Origin: Paenibacillus eucommiae
GTDB taxonomy: Bacteria; Bacillota; Bacilli; Paenibacillales; NBRC-103111
Direction: 5' to 3'
Length of the DNA: 64,000 bases
NCBI RefSeq assembly: GCF_017874215.1
Contig: NZ_JAGGLB010000004.1
Coordinates: forward strand, 310,001 to 374,000
Of this stretch, positions 44,221 to 54,673 are shown piece by piece. The notes beneath the pieces are model-generated. The model made no database searches. It was not told the origin of the DNA and saw only the letters and a list, made by a program, of their open reading frames with translations. Each line of letters opens with the position of its first letter. The stretch's first letter is position 1. Position numbers and translations under genes: made by a program.

Positions 44221-44970
44221 TTAAGAAACGGAATTTCTTTTATACATTTTCCTTAACCTGGCTATATTGTCACCCCCAATAAGCTTGGACAGAGCTAATT
44301 TGATTTGGCCCTTCAATCTTGCCTTCGGCGGTAGCCAGCTTTTATAAAAATAGTGCATGGCATAAGTATCTTCAGTTATAAATTTTCTACAGTTTATATA
44401 ATCATAAGGAGAAAAATAGGTTTGAGGATAAAAGGCTCCTGTTCCCTTAATCTCTTGATATTCTCCATTTGATTGAAGTCCTAACCCTTCCAGAATCTTG
44501 GTTATGATAGCTACATTGGTTAAGTCATCATAGGTTCCGTCTGCTTTTATAAACCTTTTTTCTTCGTAAGAATCCAAAAATGTTTGTATTAGCTTGTTTC
44601 CTTTAGCTGCTCCTATCGTACTTGTAGCAATAAAGTCCTCCTGCTCAAACCCCCAGAATGAATCGTGATGCAGCAGATCATCGAATGGCTTGAACACTTC
44701 AACATCCGTATCCAAATAAATGCCGCCAAAGTGGTACAAAGCATGCACCCGCACATAATCACTGACAAATGCAAACTTTCGCGATTCATAAGCCTCCCTT
44801 ACATAGGTATTGCAGGTTATATCAAAACTATTTTCATTCCACTCGACGATTTCGTAGTTGGGCAGGTTTTCTTTCCAGCTACTGATACATTTTTTTACTA
44901 TATCAGGCTTTTCTTTCCCACCAAACCAGCAATAATGAATGATTCGAGGAATCTGTTCCTTCTTGGCCAA
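44221..44970 (-). CDS. GT32-type glycosyltransferase (capsular polysaccharide synthesis)
   Basis: 249 residues. IPRIIHYCWFGGKEKPD at the start and SDYVRVHALYHFGGIYLDTDVEVFKPF, containing the DxD metal/nucleotide site, identify the TcdA/OCH1-like sugar-binding family GT32. It is a cytoplasmic retaining transferase using a UDP-sugar. It sits 14 bp upstream (in transcription, downstream) of the EpsG-like gene. Confidence 0.9.
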   Translation of the reverse strand: MAKKEQIPRIIHYCWFGGKEKPDIVKKCISSWKENLPNYEIVEWNENSFDITCNTYVREAYESRKFAFVSDYVRVHALYHFGGIYLDTDVEVFKPFDDLLHHDSFWGFEQEDFIATSTIGAAKGNKLIQTFLDSYEEKRFIKADGTYDDLTNVAIITKILEGLGLQSNGEYQEIKGTGAFYPQTYFSPYDYINCRKFITEDTYAMHYFYKSWLPPKARLKGQIKLALSKLIGGDNIARLRKMYKRNSVS

Positions 44971-44983
44971 TGTAATTCCCCTT

Positions 44984-46069
44984 TCAAAATTTTATATAGT
45001 CACTTTGATAATTCATCATTAAACTTATAACATTCTCGTAGAAGTAGTAAATAAAGTAGAAGAATAGTATCGAGTAATAAATGAGTTTCCGTTCTCTTTT
45101 GACAAATAAATGTACGATCCACGACATTAACAAAGGGATATATAATCCAAAATAAAAGATGAATCTAGCAAAAATCCAGTTTTGAGTAGATATAATCATA
45201 AAGACAAACCCTAGAAGACACATATTGACAATATAATCGCTCTTGGGAAAGAGGCTTCTAAGCTTATGTCTTCCCAAATAGGCCAATAGTATGGGAATTC
45301 CGTTTACCACAACCCGAAGTATATTGGCCCCCCCTTCTGAGAAATTTTTATATTCGCCATATTGACTGCTATCCAAAACAGAGAATAACACAGAGGAAAA
45401 TTGATTAAATCCAATTACAATTAATATGGCAAGACTAAGCAGTGCAGTTGTGCTCCACGACCATGCCTTCCTTCTAACGATAAAATAAATCGGGATTAGA
45501 ATTAACGCACTTTGGTGTACTTGCGCAGCTAGAATAACAACTAACATGTATCTTTTCCAGTCGCCGTTAAAGATGTATTTAGTTGCCGCAAAAATAATAG
45601 CCGCTGCCAAAAATTGCCTTACCCCATTCATCGAGGTTAAAAACATGCCGCTAGTAATATACACATAGATGCTGATTTCAAATAATTTGGAATATTTATA
45701 TAAATTGATGAAAACAAGGACATTCGTAATTAGTGAAACTACAAAAATAAGTACTTGAGGATCATCCGATAGCTGTTGCAAGAACATTTGAAAAATATTA
45801 AAGCCAAGATCCTTCTTACCAGCTATATTTGCCCAGGTATATTCCGTAGTAGCGTATGAATGCATATAAAAGGTAGTATCGCCAACATTTTTACGAAGCC
45901 CGGAAACAAGGACCATAGAAAGCAATCCTATAAAAACTAGTAAAAAATTTGTTTGTGGAGGAGCCAGCGGGGATGATGATCTTTTTACAAACCACCTTGA
46001 CCCCAGTGAGCAAACATATACTATCGTTAAATTAATATAGAAAATGGCCAAGCTACCAAGTCCCTTCAT
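44984..46069 (-). CDS. EpsG family polysaccharide polymerase
   Basis: 361 residues with about ten transmembrane helices and the LVSGLRKNVGDTTFYMHSY segment in the first third, typical of EpsG/Wzy-like polymerases (the LRxxxGxDxxxY pattern). It joins flipped repeat units outside the membrane. It is the only polymerase candidate in the main operon. Confidence 0.85.
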   Translation of the reverse strand: MKGLGSLAIFYINLTIVYVCSLGSRWFVKRSSSPLAPPQTNFLLVFIGLLSMVLVSGLRKNVGDTTFYMHSYATTEYTWANIAGKKDLGFNIFQMFLQQLSDDPQVLIFVVSLITNVLVFINLYKYSKLFEISIYVYITSGMFLTSMNGVRQFLAAAIIFAATKYIFNGDWKRYMLVVILAAQVHQSALILIPIYFIVRRKAWSWSTTALLSLAILIVIGFNQFSSVLFSVLDSSQYGEYKNFSEGGANILRVVVNGIPILLAYLGRHKLRSLFPKSDYIVNMCLLGFVFMIISTQNWIFARFIFYFGLYIPLLMSWIVHLFVKRERKLIYYSILFFYFIYYFYENVISLMMNYQSDYIKF

Positions 46070-46093
46070 CCCATACAGCTTAATTCTATAAAC

Positions 46094-46993
46094 TTATGTT
46101 TTTACAACAGTGGCCTTATTCGTATTTCGAATATACAAATAAAGTAAAATCCCAATAGGTGTAGCTAACAAAGTCGTCCATTTACAAGGTGATTCAAATA
46201 AAAACTTGTAATTACCAATCATCAAGTTAGCCGATACATAATGAGCAGATTCACGCAGCCTATCCTTGTAGGTAGGAGCATATCTCATGGCAACCTTCCT
46301 GAAAAACAAAAAGCCCCGCGGATTTTTCTTGTATTGCTTAATGATGTTAAGTGATGATCCATCCTCCAAATACTCGACATGACAAAGCACCTCATTCATA
46401 ATAAGCAGCGGATAACGCTGGTCGATAAGCACGTATTTATAACTTAGCGGACAATACTTTTCTCCTGCAAAAATCGGATACGGCGGACACTCTCGTGTTA
46501 ATTCAGAGCGATAAACCAGTTTTTTATCACCTTTGATCTTGTGTTTCGCATATAAATCTGTAATTGTAGAGGCTTTAATATGCTCTGGCAGCCTGGTTCC
46601 GATAATGTCCCCACCGGGAGTTGCATCTAAACCGACAATCCCCGCATACTGGTCACTGCCGTTTTCCTTCCAGAAAGTGACGATCGTCTCGACCGCGTTG
46701 TCCGCCATATAATCGTCTGAATCAATGCAAACATTAAGCTCCGTTTCGATTAATTCGTATGCTGTATTATGGGCACCATGCATGCCTTGATTTTCCTGGT
46801 AATGATAACGAATTGGAACGACTCCCTCGGCCATCCAGCCTTGTACCAGCTCTACGGTTTGATCGCTGGATCCATCGTCGATGATCAGCCAGACGAAATC
46901 TTTAGAAGTTTGCCTTTTTAAACTTTCGTAGCACAAATGAAGCGTATAAGCACGGTTGAATGTTGGCGTAAAAACAGTTAAAGTAACAGCCAT
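46094..46993 (-). CDS. Glycosyltransferase family 2
   Basis: 299 residues with the GT-A motifs TVFTPTFNRAYTLHLCYESL, LIIDDGSSDQTVELV and CIDSDDYM (DxD). A C-terminal hydrophobic stretch (about 270-290) may associate with the membrane. It adds a sugar in polymer assembly; the donor is unknown. Confidence 0.9.
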   Translation of the reverse strand: MAVTLTVFTPTFNRAYTLHLCYESLKRQTSKDFVWLIIDDGSSDQTVELVQGWMAEGVVPIRYHYQENQGMHGAHNTAYELIETELNVCIDSDDYMADNAVETIVTFWKENGSDQYAGIVGLDATPGGDIIGTRLPEHIKASTITDLYAKHKIKGDKKLVYRSELTRECPPYPIFAGEKYCPLSYKYVLIDQRYPLLIMNEVLCHVEYLEDGSSLNIIKQYKKNPRGFLFFRKVAMRYAPTYKDRLRESAHYVSANLMIGNYKFLFESPCKWTTLLATPIGILLYLYIRNTNKATVVKT

Positions 46994-47011
46994 AACAAAA
47001 CCTCCACCAAT

Positions 47012-48139
47012 CTAAGCTCGTCTTGAATGCATACCATGACCCCGGTAATAATCAGTTAACCATTTGGTCATGGAGCGGGTATCATATCCCTTGTTACGCA
47101 ATAATTGTGAAGTATCCACGTGCTCGTAAGAGGATGATAAAATTTGATGCGCCCAATTGTCAGGCGATTCATTTAAATTGATAAATTGGATACGGCCCGT
47201 CACGTCAGTTTCTGTCGTAATAGTATCCGAAACCACACATTTCAAGCCTGCAGCCTGAGCCTCGATCAATACGACAGGCAACCCTTCAAAAAGGGATGGA
47301 AACAGAAATAAGTCCATACCCTGCAACAAATTCGGTATATCTTCCCTTACACCCAAAAATCGTACATGAGGAGTTAAGCCAAGCTTATCTACCTTTTTCT
47401 TAATTGCTTCTTGCAGATAACCTTCCCCGACCAGAACAAGCATGGATTCGGGGCATTTTTCATGAACAGCCTGAAAGACATCGATAAGGAAATGGTGGTT
47501 TTTCTGCTTGTTAAATCTTCCCACATGCCCCAAAACCAGCTTATTTCCAGCCTGCAGTTCTTCCCTGACCTGCTCCCGAACATCAGGATCATATTTAAAG
47601 CTATCCACATGAACAGCGTTATTAAGTACTGTTATGTCCTTGGAAGCAGCGGCTTTCTTCCCAAATAACCACTGACCTGCATGCTTGGAGCATGCAAAAT
47701 ATCGGTTAGGGTTATCCTTCATGGCATACCTGGCGTAGATCCGAAAAGGCAGCTTAAGATCGATACCCAAATCACTTAAGTGACTGTGGGCAATCCTGCA
47801 GGGAACGCCCGCTTGCTTGGCTGCTCTTAGGACGAAGCTGCTATTTTCGTTATTATGGGAATGAACCACCTGATACTCAGGGTGCTGGGCAAAAAATTCA
47901 TCCAACCGATTGAAATATAACCGGTAGTTGCCAGGACGAATTTGGGGCATGGTATAAATCTTTCCCCCTAGCCGCAAAATCTCGTCGTCATAATGCCCTT
48001 TTTCTTCCCTGTGTACCATAAAATCAAACTGTATGTCGCTACGATCCATTTGCCGATAATAATTCATTAACATCGTCTCAAGTCCGCCGCGATTCATAAT
48101 TGTTACTACTTGCAGCACACGCATAGTTTCCAAAGTCAC
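47012..48139 (-). CDS. Glycosyltransferase family 4 (EpsF-like)
   Basis: 375 residues. RVLQVVTIMNRGGLETMLMNYYR, VHSHNNENSSFVLRAAK and LGHVGRFNKQKNHHFLIDVF match EpsF of B. subtilis, and FPSLFEGLPVVLIEAQAAGL is the EX7E motif. GTG 48139 has AGGAG five bases upstream; ATG 48124 is an alternative. It is cytoplasmic and retaining. Confidence 0.88.
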   Translation of the reverse strand: MTLETMRVLQVVTIMNRGGLETMLMNYYRQMDRSDIQFDFMVHREEKGHYDDEILRLGGKIYTMPQIRPGNYRLYFNRLDEFFAQHPEYQVVHSHNNENSSFVLRAAKQAGVPCRIAHSHLSDLGIDLKLPFRIYARYAMKDNPNRYFACSKHAGQWLFGKKAAASKDITVLNNAVHVDSFKYDPDVREQVREELQAGNKLVLGHVGRFNKQKNHHFLIDVFQAVHEKCPESMLVLVGEGYLQEAIKKKVDKLGLTPHVRFLGVREDIPNLLQGMDLFLFPSLFEGLPVVLIEAQAAGLKCVVSDTITTETDVTGRIQFINLNESPDNWAHQILSSSYEHVDTSQLLRNKGYDTRSMTKWLTDYYRGHGMHSRRA

Positions 48140-48151
48140 ATTCACTCCTAT

Positions 48152-49216
48152 TTAGGCAGCCTTTCTAAGCCGATCAATTGCCAGCAGCATTAAATAAAAT
48201 CCCAAGACAAAGCGGAATTTGGCACATAAATAAAAGACTTTCCAAACTACTGGAAAATAGGCCATATCCAATTGCCGAAACGAACTTTTCAGATGATTAT
48301 CGTTCAGTATTGTACTGAGCTTTCTAATCTTTGTGAACACAGGCAGCTTGTTATTTATGCTGATAGTATTCAATCCAAGTCCTAGTGTATTCAAACACTT
48401 ACGGTTATTTAATGCCAGGTAGAAATCAGACGAAAGCTTCTTATCTGTAATAAAGCCTTCAATAATACTGTAGAGTTGGTACCATTTATCCTTCAAGTCC
48501 GGCTTATACCCCGACGTTACGGAACCTGTATTTACCCGCCAGTAATGATAGTAGGGCTTGTTAAGAAAAACAAACGTTTTTGCATGGTAACTGGTATGAA
48601 TATTAAAAAGGGAGTCTTCATTGGTGCCGACAATTTCAAGATCAATAAAAGCAAGCTCATTTTCTTTAATCATGTCAGCCCTATATAATTTGGACCATAC
48701 AGTTCCCCACGCATCCAAATATTCAGGCTTGCCAATCTCATCCTTTAAAGGGCCAATAAGGCGCCGGAGCAGCTCGGCCTGCACCTCTTCATCACGGTAG
48801 CAAAGCTTCTCAGGCAGATTAAACTTCTTCTCCTTGGAATGCGTGCCAAACTCACGATAGTAGGTACACATTACAATATCAGCTTCTTCATGAATGGCAG
48901 TATCATGCATCTCTTTGTACATGTCCTTGTCGACCCAATCATCCGGATCGACAAAACCGATATACGCCCCGTTCGCTGCGCGGATGCCTTCGTTACGTGC
49001 TGAGGAGACGCCGCCGTTCTTCTTTTCAATAACGACTATTCGGTTGTCTTTGGCCGCATATTGCTGCAGAATTTCACCGCATGTATCCGTTGAACCATCA
49101 TTAACGGCTATAATTTCGATGTCTTTCATCGTCTGCTGCAGCAAACTATCCAGGCATCTGCCCAAATAACTTTCGACATTAAATATAGGCACTACTATAC
49201 TTACCTTCGGTTTCAT
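48152..49216 (-). CDS. Glycosyltransferase family 2 (EpsH/EpsJ-like)
   Basis: 354 residues. VSIVVPIFNVESYLGRCLDSLLQQTMKDIEIIAVNDGSTD, NGGVSSARNEGI and GFVDPDDWV show the GT-A fold and the DxD-type site. The C-terminal 100 residues are helical. Its start overlaps the end of the EpsD-like gene by 38 bp, an unusually long but coupling-compatible overlap. Confidence 0.9.
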   Translation of the reverse strand: MKPKVSIVVPIFNVESYLGRCLDSLLQQTMKDIEIIAVNDGSTDTCGEILQQYAAKDNRIVVIEKKNGGVSSARNEGIRAANGAYIGFVDPDDWVDKDMYKEMHDTAIHEEADIVMCTYYREFGTHSKEKKFNLPEKLCYRDEEVQAELLRRLIGPLKDEIGKPEYLDAWGTVWSKLYRADMIKENELAFIDLEIVGTNEDSLFNIHTSYHAKTFVFLNKPYYHYWRVNTGSVTSGYKPDLKDKWYQLYSIIEGFITDKKLSSDFYLALNNRKCLNTLGLGLNTISINNKLPVFTKIRKLSTILNDNHLKSSFRQLDMAYFPVVWKVFYLCAKFRFVLGFYLMLLAIDRLRKAA

Positions 49217-50345
49217 CCCTATCCTCCATAAAGTAATCCATGTAAATACCGGTAAGCTCCATTCTCACCTGAGGAAGAGAGTAAGTACGAACCCGGTTTA
49301 TATTTTCCAGCCCAATTTTTTTACGCAGCTCATCCGACCTGCTAAGCTGAATCAAGCGTTCTGCAAACTTGCCGTAATTCTGATCCGTTATGACATAACC
49401 ATTCACGGTATCTTCAACAAGCTCCGAATGTCCTCTGTTGGCGCTTGCCACAATAGGCAGGCCGCAAGCCATCGCTTCCATAATGTTAACCGGCAGTCCC
49501 TCCCGCATGCTGGATGCAACAGCAACATCACATAAGGGCAGCAGCGAAGCAATATCTTTCCGGTATCCCAGGAAATCAACCCTATCCTCTACATTCAGCT
49601 TTTCGGCTAACTCCCTACAGCTGTCGAGCAGAGATCCACTACCTGCTAGCAGCAGTCTTGCCTGTGGAACTTCATTTTTAATTAAGGCCATTACCTGAAT
49701 GAGAAACTGTTGGTTCTTGTTCTTATTGAACTCGGCAGCATAAAACAGTAAGAAGTCATCAGGCTTATAGCCTAACTCCACTCTAGCAGCATACCTCTGT
49801 ATCTGATCGATGGATTGGAAGCGTTCCGTATTAATTCCCACACCATGAACACGTTCAATCCGCTTTGCTTTAAATTGGCGTTTAACTGCCAAAGCATAAT
49901 CTTCCTCATTAATGGTAATGAGACAATCCGTGTAACGCGAAAAGATTTTTTCTATTGGATAATAAACCAGCCAATTGGTAAAAGGTGCCCCTATGCAAAA
50001 ATGGAACCCATGTGCTGTGTAAAACACCATAGTTCCATTTCTCCGTGCTTCCCTTGCTGCTAAGCGTGCAAGCACACCACCCACAGGAGTATGACAATGG
50101 ATGATGTTATATTCGTTTTCATCAATAATGGACTTCAGATCCGTGTAGGCCTTCATATTTTTCAGGCTAAATGGGGATCTTTGGATTGGAATATCAAATT
50201 TCCGGTCTACATACGGAAGATCCATGCTGCCGTTAGCTGCAACATGAACCTCCCAACCTTGCTCCTTAAACCAGCTCATGTACGGTAAATGAAAAGCTTT
50301 AAAGTGATAATCAATAGTGGCACAAAACAGCACCTTTTTGGGCAT
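49179..50345 (-). CDS. Glycosyltransferase family 4 (EpsD-like)
   Basis: 388 residues. FCATIDYHFKAFHLPYMSWFKEQGWEVHVA, IIHCHTPVGGVLARLAAR and FYTAHGFHFCIGAP are hallmarks of EpsD; SMREGLPVNIMEAMACG is the EX7E motif. ATG 50345 has AGGTG six bases upstream and is preferred to GTG 50354. It is a cytoplasmic GT-B enzyme. Confidence 0.9.
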   Translation of the reverse strand: MPKKVLFCATIDYHFKAFHLPYMSWFKEQGWEVHVAANGSMDLPYVDRKFDIPIQRSPFSLKNMKAYTDLKSIIDENEYNIIHCHTPVGGVLARLAAREARRNGTMVFYTAHGFHFCIGAPFTNWLVYYPIEKIFSRYTDCLITINEEDYALAVKRQFKAKRIERVHGVGINTERFQSIDQIQRYAARVELGYKPDDFLLFYAAEFNKNKNQQFLIQVMALIKNEVPQARLLLAGSGSLLDSCRELAEKLNVEDRVDFLGYRKDIASLLPLCDVAVASSMREGLPVNIMEAMACGLPIVASANRGHSELVEDTVNGYVITDQNYGKFAERLIQLSRSDELRKKIGLENINRVRTYSLPQVRMELTGIYMDYFMEDRDETEGKYSSAYI

Positions 50346-50354
50346 CCGGATCAC

Positions 50355-51233
50355 CTATTTAATTAACTCTTTCTCTAAAATTTTGGAAAGATAATTTAAT
50401 AAGCCATATCTTAAATCCTCACGCTGTAGGGCATACTCAATAGTCGTCTGAATAAAACCCATCTTCTCACCAACATCATGCCTGACTCCATTAAATTCAT
50501 AGGCATACACCGATTCATACCGGTTCAATTCAGCGATTGCATCGGTAAGCTGGATTTCCCCACCAGCCCCTGGTACTTGATTATTTAGAATCTCAAAGAT
50601 CCTTGGAGTAAGAATGTAGCGCCCCACAATGCCAAGGTTCGACGGCGCTTCCTCTTGCTTCGGTTTCTCCACCAAATGATTAATGCTGTACAAACGCTCT
50701 TCCATTTCGCGTCCGTCAACGATCCCATATCGGGATACCTCATCGTCAGTCACATGCTGTACACCAATGATTGAAGCATTGTAATATTCGAACTTTTCCA
50801 TCATTTGATGCAGACATGGTTTCTCAGCCTGAACAATATCATCGCCCAGCAATACTGCAAAAGGCTCATTCCCAATAAACTTGCGGGCACACCAAATCGC
50901 GTGTCCCAACCCTTTTGGTTCCTTTTGACGAATATAATGAATATCTACCATGTTGGAGGACTTTTGCACTTCATTTAACAGCTCAAACTTTCGTTTTTCC
51001 AGTAGATTTTGCTCCAACTCAAAGGAGTTGTCGAAATGATCCTCAATCGCCCGTTTTCCTTTGCCCGTAACGATGATAATATCTTCAATACCCGAGGCTA
51101 CAGCTTCTTCCACTATGTATTGAATGGTTGGCTTATCTACAATGGGCAGCATCTCTTTGGGCATCGCTTTTGTTGCAGGTAGAAATCGGGTGCCAAGCCC
51201 TGCCGCTGGAATGATCGCTTTTTTTACTTTCAT
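50355..51233 (-). CDS. galU: UTP-glucose-1-phosphate uridylyltransferase
   Basis: 292 residues. It shows [26 protein letters not shown] (nucleotide-binding loop with catalytic Arg/Lys), [17 protein letters not shown] and VEKP motifs of GalU/GtaB. It makes UDP-glucose, the precursor for galE and the polymer. ATG 51233 with GGAGTG upstream is preferred over GTG 51245. Confidence 0.95.
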   Translation of the reverse strand: MKVKKAIIPAAGLGTRFLPATKAMPKEMLPIVDKPTIQYIVEEAVASGIEDIIIVTGKGKRAIEDHFDNSFELEQNLLEKRKFELLNEVQKSSNMVDIHYIRQKEPKGLGHAIWCARKFIGNEPFAVLLGDDIVQAEKPCLHQMMEKFEYYNASIIGVQHVTDDEVSRYGIVDGREMEERLYSINHLVEKPKQEEAPSNLGIVGRYILTPRIFEILNNQVPGAGGEIQLTDAIAELNRYESVYAYEFNGVRHDVGEKMGFIQTTIEYALQREDLRYGLLNYLSKILEKELIK

Positions 51234-51262
51234 AGTTATAAGCACTCCTTTATCAAAAATAA

Positions 51263-53098
51263 TCAGACAATAGAAATTAATTTACGTGAGATCGGAATCA
51301 CATTATTATTTGCCAAATTCAATAGCTGCTCCCTAAGGCTTACTTTATCAAGGGTAGTGTAGATGGAAATGATTTCATCAATTTCATCCATATATAAATC
51401 CGCACTTTTACCAATATAAATTTTCGGATATACCTGCTGCTCATGAACCTCATTTTCGTTCAGCAGCTCTTCAAACAGCTTTTCTCCTGGTCTGATTCCG
51501 GTAAATTCAATACCGATATCCTCTACTGAATTTCCGGACAGCCTGATTAAATTTTTGGCCAGATCCACAATCTTTACAGGATCACCCATGTCCAAAATGT
51601 AAATCTCCCCGCCTTTGGCTAAAGCTCCCGCTTGGATCACCAATCTGGATGCTTCAGGAATGGTCATAAAATAGCGGACCATATCTGGATGCGTGACTGA
51701 AACCGGTCCACCTTTTTCAATTTGCTGCTTAAATCGGGGAATGACACTACCCCTGCTCCCAAGCACATTGCCAAAACGAACGGCAACAAATTTCGTATCA
51801 CTGATTTTATCCATATGTTGGACAACCATTTCAGCCAGCTTTTTGGTAGCCCCCATAACGCTTGTCGGATTTACTGCTTTATCCGTAGAGATCATGACGA
51901 AAGTACCAATCCCGCACTTGCTTGCCGCTTTTGCAACGTTCATCGTTCCAATAACATTGTTTTTCAACGCTTCTTCCGGATTGACCTCCATTAACGGCAC
52001 ATGCTTATGAGCAGCTGCGTGGTAGACAACATTAGGCCGATGCTTATTCATGATCAGTATCATTTTTTTGGCATCCTGGATGTCTGCGATTTCCGTTACA
52101 AATTCGATTTGTGTATCTTCGCCTATATCTTTTAATTCCATTTCAATGGAATAAATGCTGTTTTCACCGTGTCCTAGCAAAATTAATTTTTGAGGATTAA
52201 ACTTCGCAACCTGACGGCATATTTCCGAACCGATGGAGCCGCCCGCGCCAGTTACCAATACGACTTTATTCGTTATGTACTCCGAAATAGTGTCTATATC
52301 CAGTTCAACAGGCTTCCGGTCCAGTAAATCTTCAACCTGCACATCGCGGAATTGATTCACGGAAAGCTTTCCAGTTACCAGATCTTCCAGCATCGGTAAT
52401 ATTTGCGTCTTTGCTTTCGTTTCCGCGCATTCCTCGAAAATAATGTTTAAATCCTTTTTACTTAAGGAAGGGATAGCGATAATGATGTTTTCGATATTTA
52501 ATTTTTTAACTGCCCTTGCGATCCCATTAACCCCACTAATGACGGGCAGGCCTAAAATATCCAAATTACGAATTTTTGTGTTATCATCGATAAAAGCAAC
52601 CGGCAATAATTCTGTCTGATTATTTTTAATTAATTGCCTGGCCACCATTGTACCGGCCGAACCTGCACCGACGATCAAAGTCCGTTTTTTATTGCTGCCC
52701 ATTTTTATCGAGGTGTCCCTAAGCAGCCGCCTGCAGAAACGGGAACCTCCAATTAGAAGGATATGCAGCATCCAAGTAACGACAAGCAGCCGGATGTAAA
52801 CATTCTGTACAATAATCAGTTGAATAACCGCAGCAGTTACAATAGAAAACGTGATAGCTTTGAAAATGTACAATAGCTCTCCAATACTCGCATATTCCCA
52901 AGCTTTCTTGTAAAGCTTATAAATTGTTGAAAATAAGTGATGACTAAGCAGCAAAGCTACGCAGCTAACGATTACGGGTAACGTGATAACATGGAAACTA
53001 GCACTAACTAAAAATTGGCTAAAAAAAATAGAAGTCAGTACAATGCATGAATCTACGATAATAAATAAAGACAATCTTTCACGGTACGTCAACAACAT
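51263..53098 (-). CDS. epsC: UDP-GlcNAc 4,6-dehydratase, membrane-bound (EpsC/CapD/PglF type)
   Basis: 611 residues. Four transmembrane helices (about 8-110), a CoA-binding-like Rossmann domain (about 138-260, [14 protein letters not shown]), then the SDR-type catalytic domain (about 275-560): [39 protein letters not shown] (Asp-Lys replace the usual catalytic Tyr, as known in this family), and [13 protein letters not shown]. It makes UDP-4-keto-6-deoxy sugar for the EpsN-like enzyme. It is the first gene of the main operon, about 310 bp after the putative start point. Confidence 0.93.
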   Translation of the reverse strand: MLLTYRERLSLFIIVDSCIVLTSIFFSQFLVSASFHVITLPVIVSCVALLLSHHLFSTIYKLYKKAWEYASIGELLYIFKAITFSIVTAAVIQLIIVQNVYIRLLVVTWMLHILLIGGSRFCRRLLRDTSIKMGSNKKRTLIVGAGSAGTMVARQLIKNNQTELLPVAFIDDNTKIRNLDILGLPVISGVNGIARAVKKLNIENIIIAIPSLSKKDLNIIFEECAETKAKTQILPMLEDLVTGKLSVNQFRDVQVEDLLDRKPVELDIDTISEYITNKVVLVTGAGGSIGSEICRQVAKFNPQKLILLGHGENSIYSIEMELKDIGEDTQIEFVTEIADIQDAKKMILIMNKHRPNVVYHAAAHKHVPLMEVNPEEALKNNVIGTMNVAKAASKCGIGTFVMISTDKAVNPTSVMGATKKLAEMVVQHMDKISDTKFVAVRFGNVLGSRGSVIPRFKQQIEKGGPVSVTHPDMVRYFMTIPEASRLVIQAGALAKGGEIYILDMGDPVKIVDLAKNLIRLSGNSVEDIGIEFTGIRPGEKLFEELLNENEVHEQQVYPKIYIGKSADLYMDEIDEIISIYTTLDKVSLREQLLNLANNNVIPISRKLISIV

Positions 53099-53300
53099 TC
53101 ACCCTTTCACTAAAGTTTCTAAGTATAGAGTCTTTGACAAAAAACTGTATAGTTAAAAACTCTAATAGTACCAGGGCATCTAACCCTCCCTCACATCATA
53201 CTTTCGACGACTCGCGTCTAAGGTCTATTCCAACCCACAGCATGATCGAGTGCTTCCATTGATAACGGTAAGGAGACATCACCGAAAATCCATCCGAACC

Positions 53301-53316
53301 GTTCTCAATTAAGAAC
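53301..53316 (-). promoter_or_regulatory. SinR-like box in the eps leader (distal)
   Basis: GTTCT-CAATTA-AGAAC, extended to perfect 10-bp arms (GAACCGTTCT / AGAACGGTTC, 53296-53321). It lies in the long 5' leader of the main operon. The extension means it could also act as an RNA hairpin. Confidence 0.5.
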
Positions 53317-53345
53317 GGTTCAAGAAAAATATATATAACGAAACA

Positions 53346-53361
53346 ATTCTTTACAGAGAAC
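53346..53361 (-). promoter_or_regulatory. SinR-like box in the eps leader (proximal)
   Basis: ATTCT-TTACAG-AGAAC, one base from the consensus palindrome arms. It lies about 50 bp after the predicted start point. Confidence 0.5.
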
Positions 53362-53413
53362 GATAGAGCAAAAAAAACCCTACTAAAAACGATTTACATG
53401 TCTTATTATTTAT

Positions 53414-53442
53414 ATAATAGTTCTTTATACAGAACAAGTCAA
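53414..53442 (-). promoter_or_regulatory. Main polysaccharide operon promoter with SinR-like operator in the spacer
   Basis: TTGACT (53437-53442), 17 bp, TATTAT (53414-53419), minus strand. The 16-bp palindrome GTTCT-TTATAC-AGAAC (53420-53435, plus strand) fills the spacer, so a bound repressor would exclude RNA polymerase. B. subtilis SinR recognises GTTCTYT, which each arm contains. The rest of 53099-53590 (a gene-free stretch) holds two more boxes and an AAGACTCGCGCGTCTT palindrome at about 53531. Confidence 0.7.
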
Positions 53443-53590
53443 CAGAAATTTTTACATTTTGAGTACTCTAATAACGGAGTGATTTCACCATGAATTATAT
53501 TATCATTACTGATTTCCACTGTCATAGCTTAAGACTCGCGCGTCTTAACGTGCCTTTATTTTTAATCACCAGAACCCGCTGGTCAAAGTG

Positions 53591-54646
53591 TTACTTCGAT
53601 TTCACCATATGCCTTTGACCAAATAGCAAAAAGGAAGCAGGGGTTCTTTTAAGCAATTCAACTACCCAATACGAAATTAATATGGTCAATAAGATGTTAA
53701 TAATGATGAATAAAATTTTAGAAAAAAACAATAAAGAAATTAATAATAATACTTTAATTATAGCTACATGAACAAGATAAATTCCAAATGAATTTATATA
53801 GATTTTAGATAAAAATTTCGTGTGATAATTTAAACCTATTTTCATTAATAAACCAATTGAACTGAACGAATAGAAGAAAACAGTAACTCTAAAATACTCC
53901 AGTAGTTCAACTGTTTTGTTAGCACTATGGTTGATAAAGGCTTCGACTATCAAAAAAATTGAAGAAATTATGTATACCATTACGAAACTATAAGTAGGTT
54001 TAGATTTAATAAATTCGAGTAACTTAGTATAATTTTGAGCAGCAGCAATTCCTGAAACAAAGTAAATCACCCATGCGAATAAACTTGATTTTAATATTAT
54101 TTCTGGTGAAAACTGCAAAATACCTTTCGACATAATTACTTGATAACTAATAAATAATAGTAAAGTTAGACCGGATAACAGGAATATGGATTTAATACTT
54201 ACATTTAACTTCATCAATATAGGGAGCACGACAAACATCTGAAACAGGAGAGGAATATAATATAATTGATAGAACGGTCCATTTCCGGTTACAAGTGTCA
54301 TGAAAATTCCTTTATAGTTAATCGAATAATCCAGGAAAAGCAGCATTCCCAGAATAGTCCATATAATATAAGGTATCACAAGATCATTAACTTTGCGTTT
54401 TATTAAACCCAAATAATTGTTGCTTTTATTACTATGATAAGCAAGTATTCCAGATACAAATAAAAACGCAGGCACACAAAAGCGACTCAACTGATTTATT
54501 ATTAAACTAAAATCAAGTGTAATACTATTTGAATCTACTTTAGTTAATGTGATGCCTGTTACATGAATCGCTACTACGCCAATCAAAGCAATTGCTCTTA
54601 CAAAGTCTAATTCAGCAAATCTATTTTGCTTGGTTGTTGTAATCAC
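53591..54646 (-). CDS. Membrane acyltransferase (Acyl_transf_3)
   Basis: 351 residues, ten predicted transmembrane helices. RFAELDFVRAIALIGVVAIHVTG holds the conserved Arg and His; RKVNDLVIPYIIWTILG and the YLVHVAII segment are also typical. It probably adds acetyl or another acyl group to the polysaccharide (WecH/EpsO-like role). It is the last gene of the second polysaccharide operon, 28 bp after the flippase. Confidence 0.88.
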   Translation of the reverse strand: MITTTKQNRFAELDFVRAIALIGVVAIHVTGITLTKVDSNSITLDFSLIINQLSRFCVPAFLFVSGILAYHSNKSNNYLGLIKRKVNDLVIPYIIWTILGMLLFLDYSINYKGIFMTLVTGNGPFYQLYYIPLLFQMFVVLPILMKLNVSIKSIFLLSGLTLLLFISYQVIMSKGILQFSPEIILKSSLFAWVIYFVSGIAAAQNYTKLLEFIKSKPTYSFVMVYIISSIFLIVEAFINHSANKTVELLEYFRVTVFFYSFSSIGLLMKIGLNYHTKFLSKIYINSFGIYLVHVAIIKVLLLISLLFFSKILFIIINILLTILISYWVVELLKRTPASFLLFGQRHMVKSK

Positions 54647-54673
54647 TCTTATCCCCCATTCGTATTTAAGTCA

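Noticed and set aside
53490..53618. 42-codon plus-strand frame with GGAGTG upstream
   Set aside because: It overlaps the 3' end of the acyltransferase on the other strand, contains a palindromic segment and resembles no protein I know.
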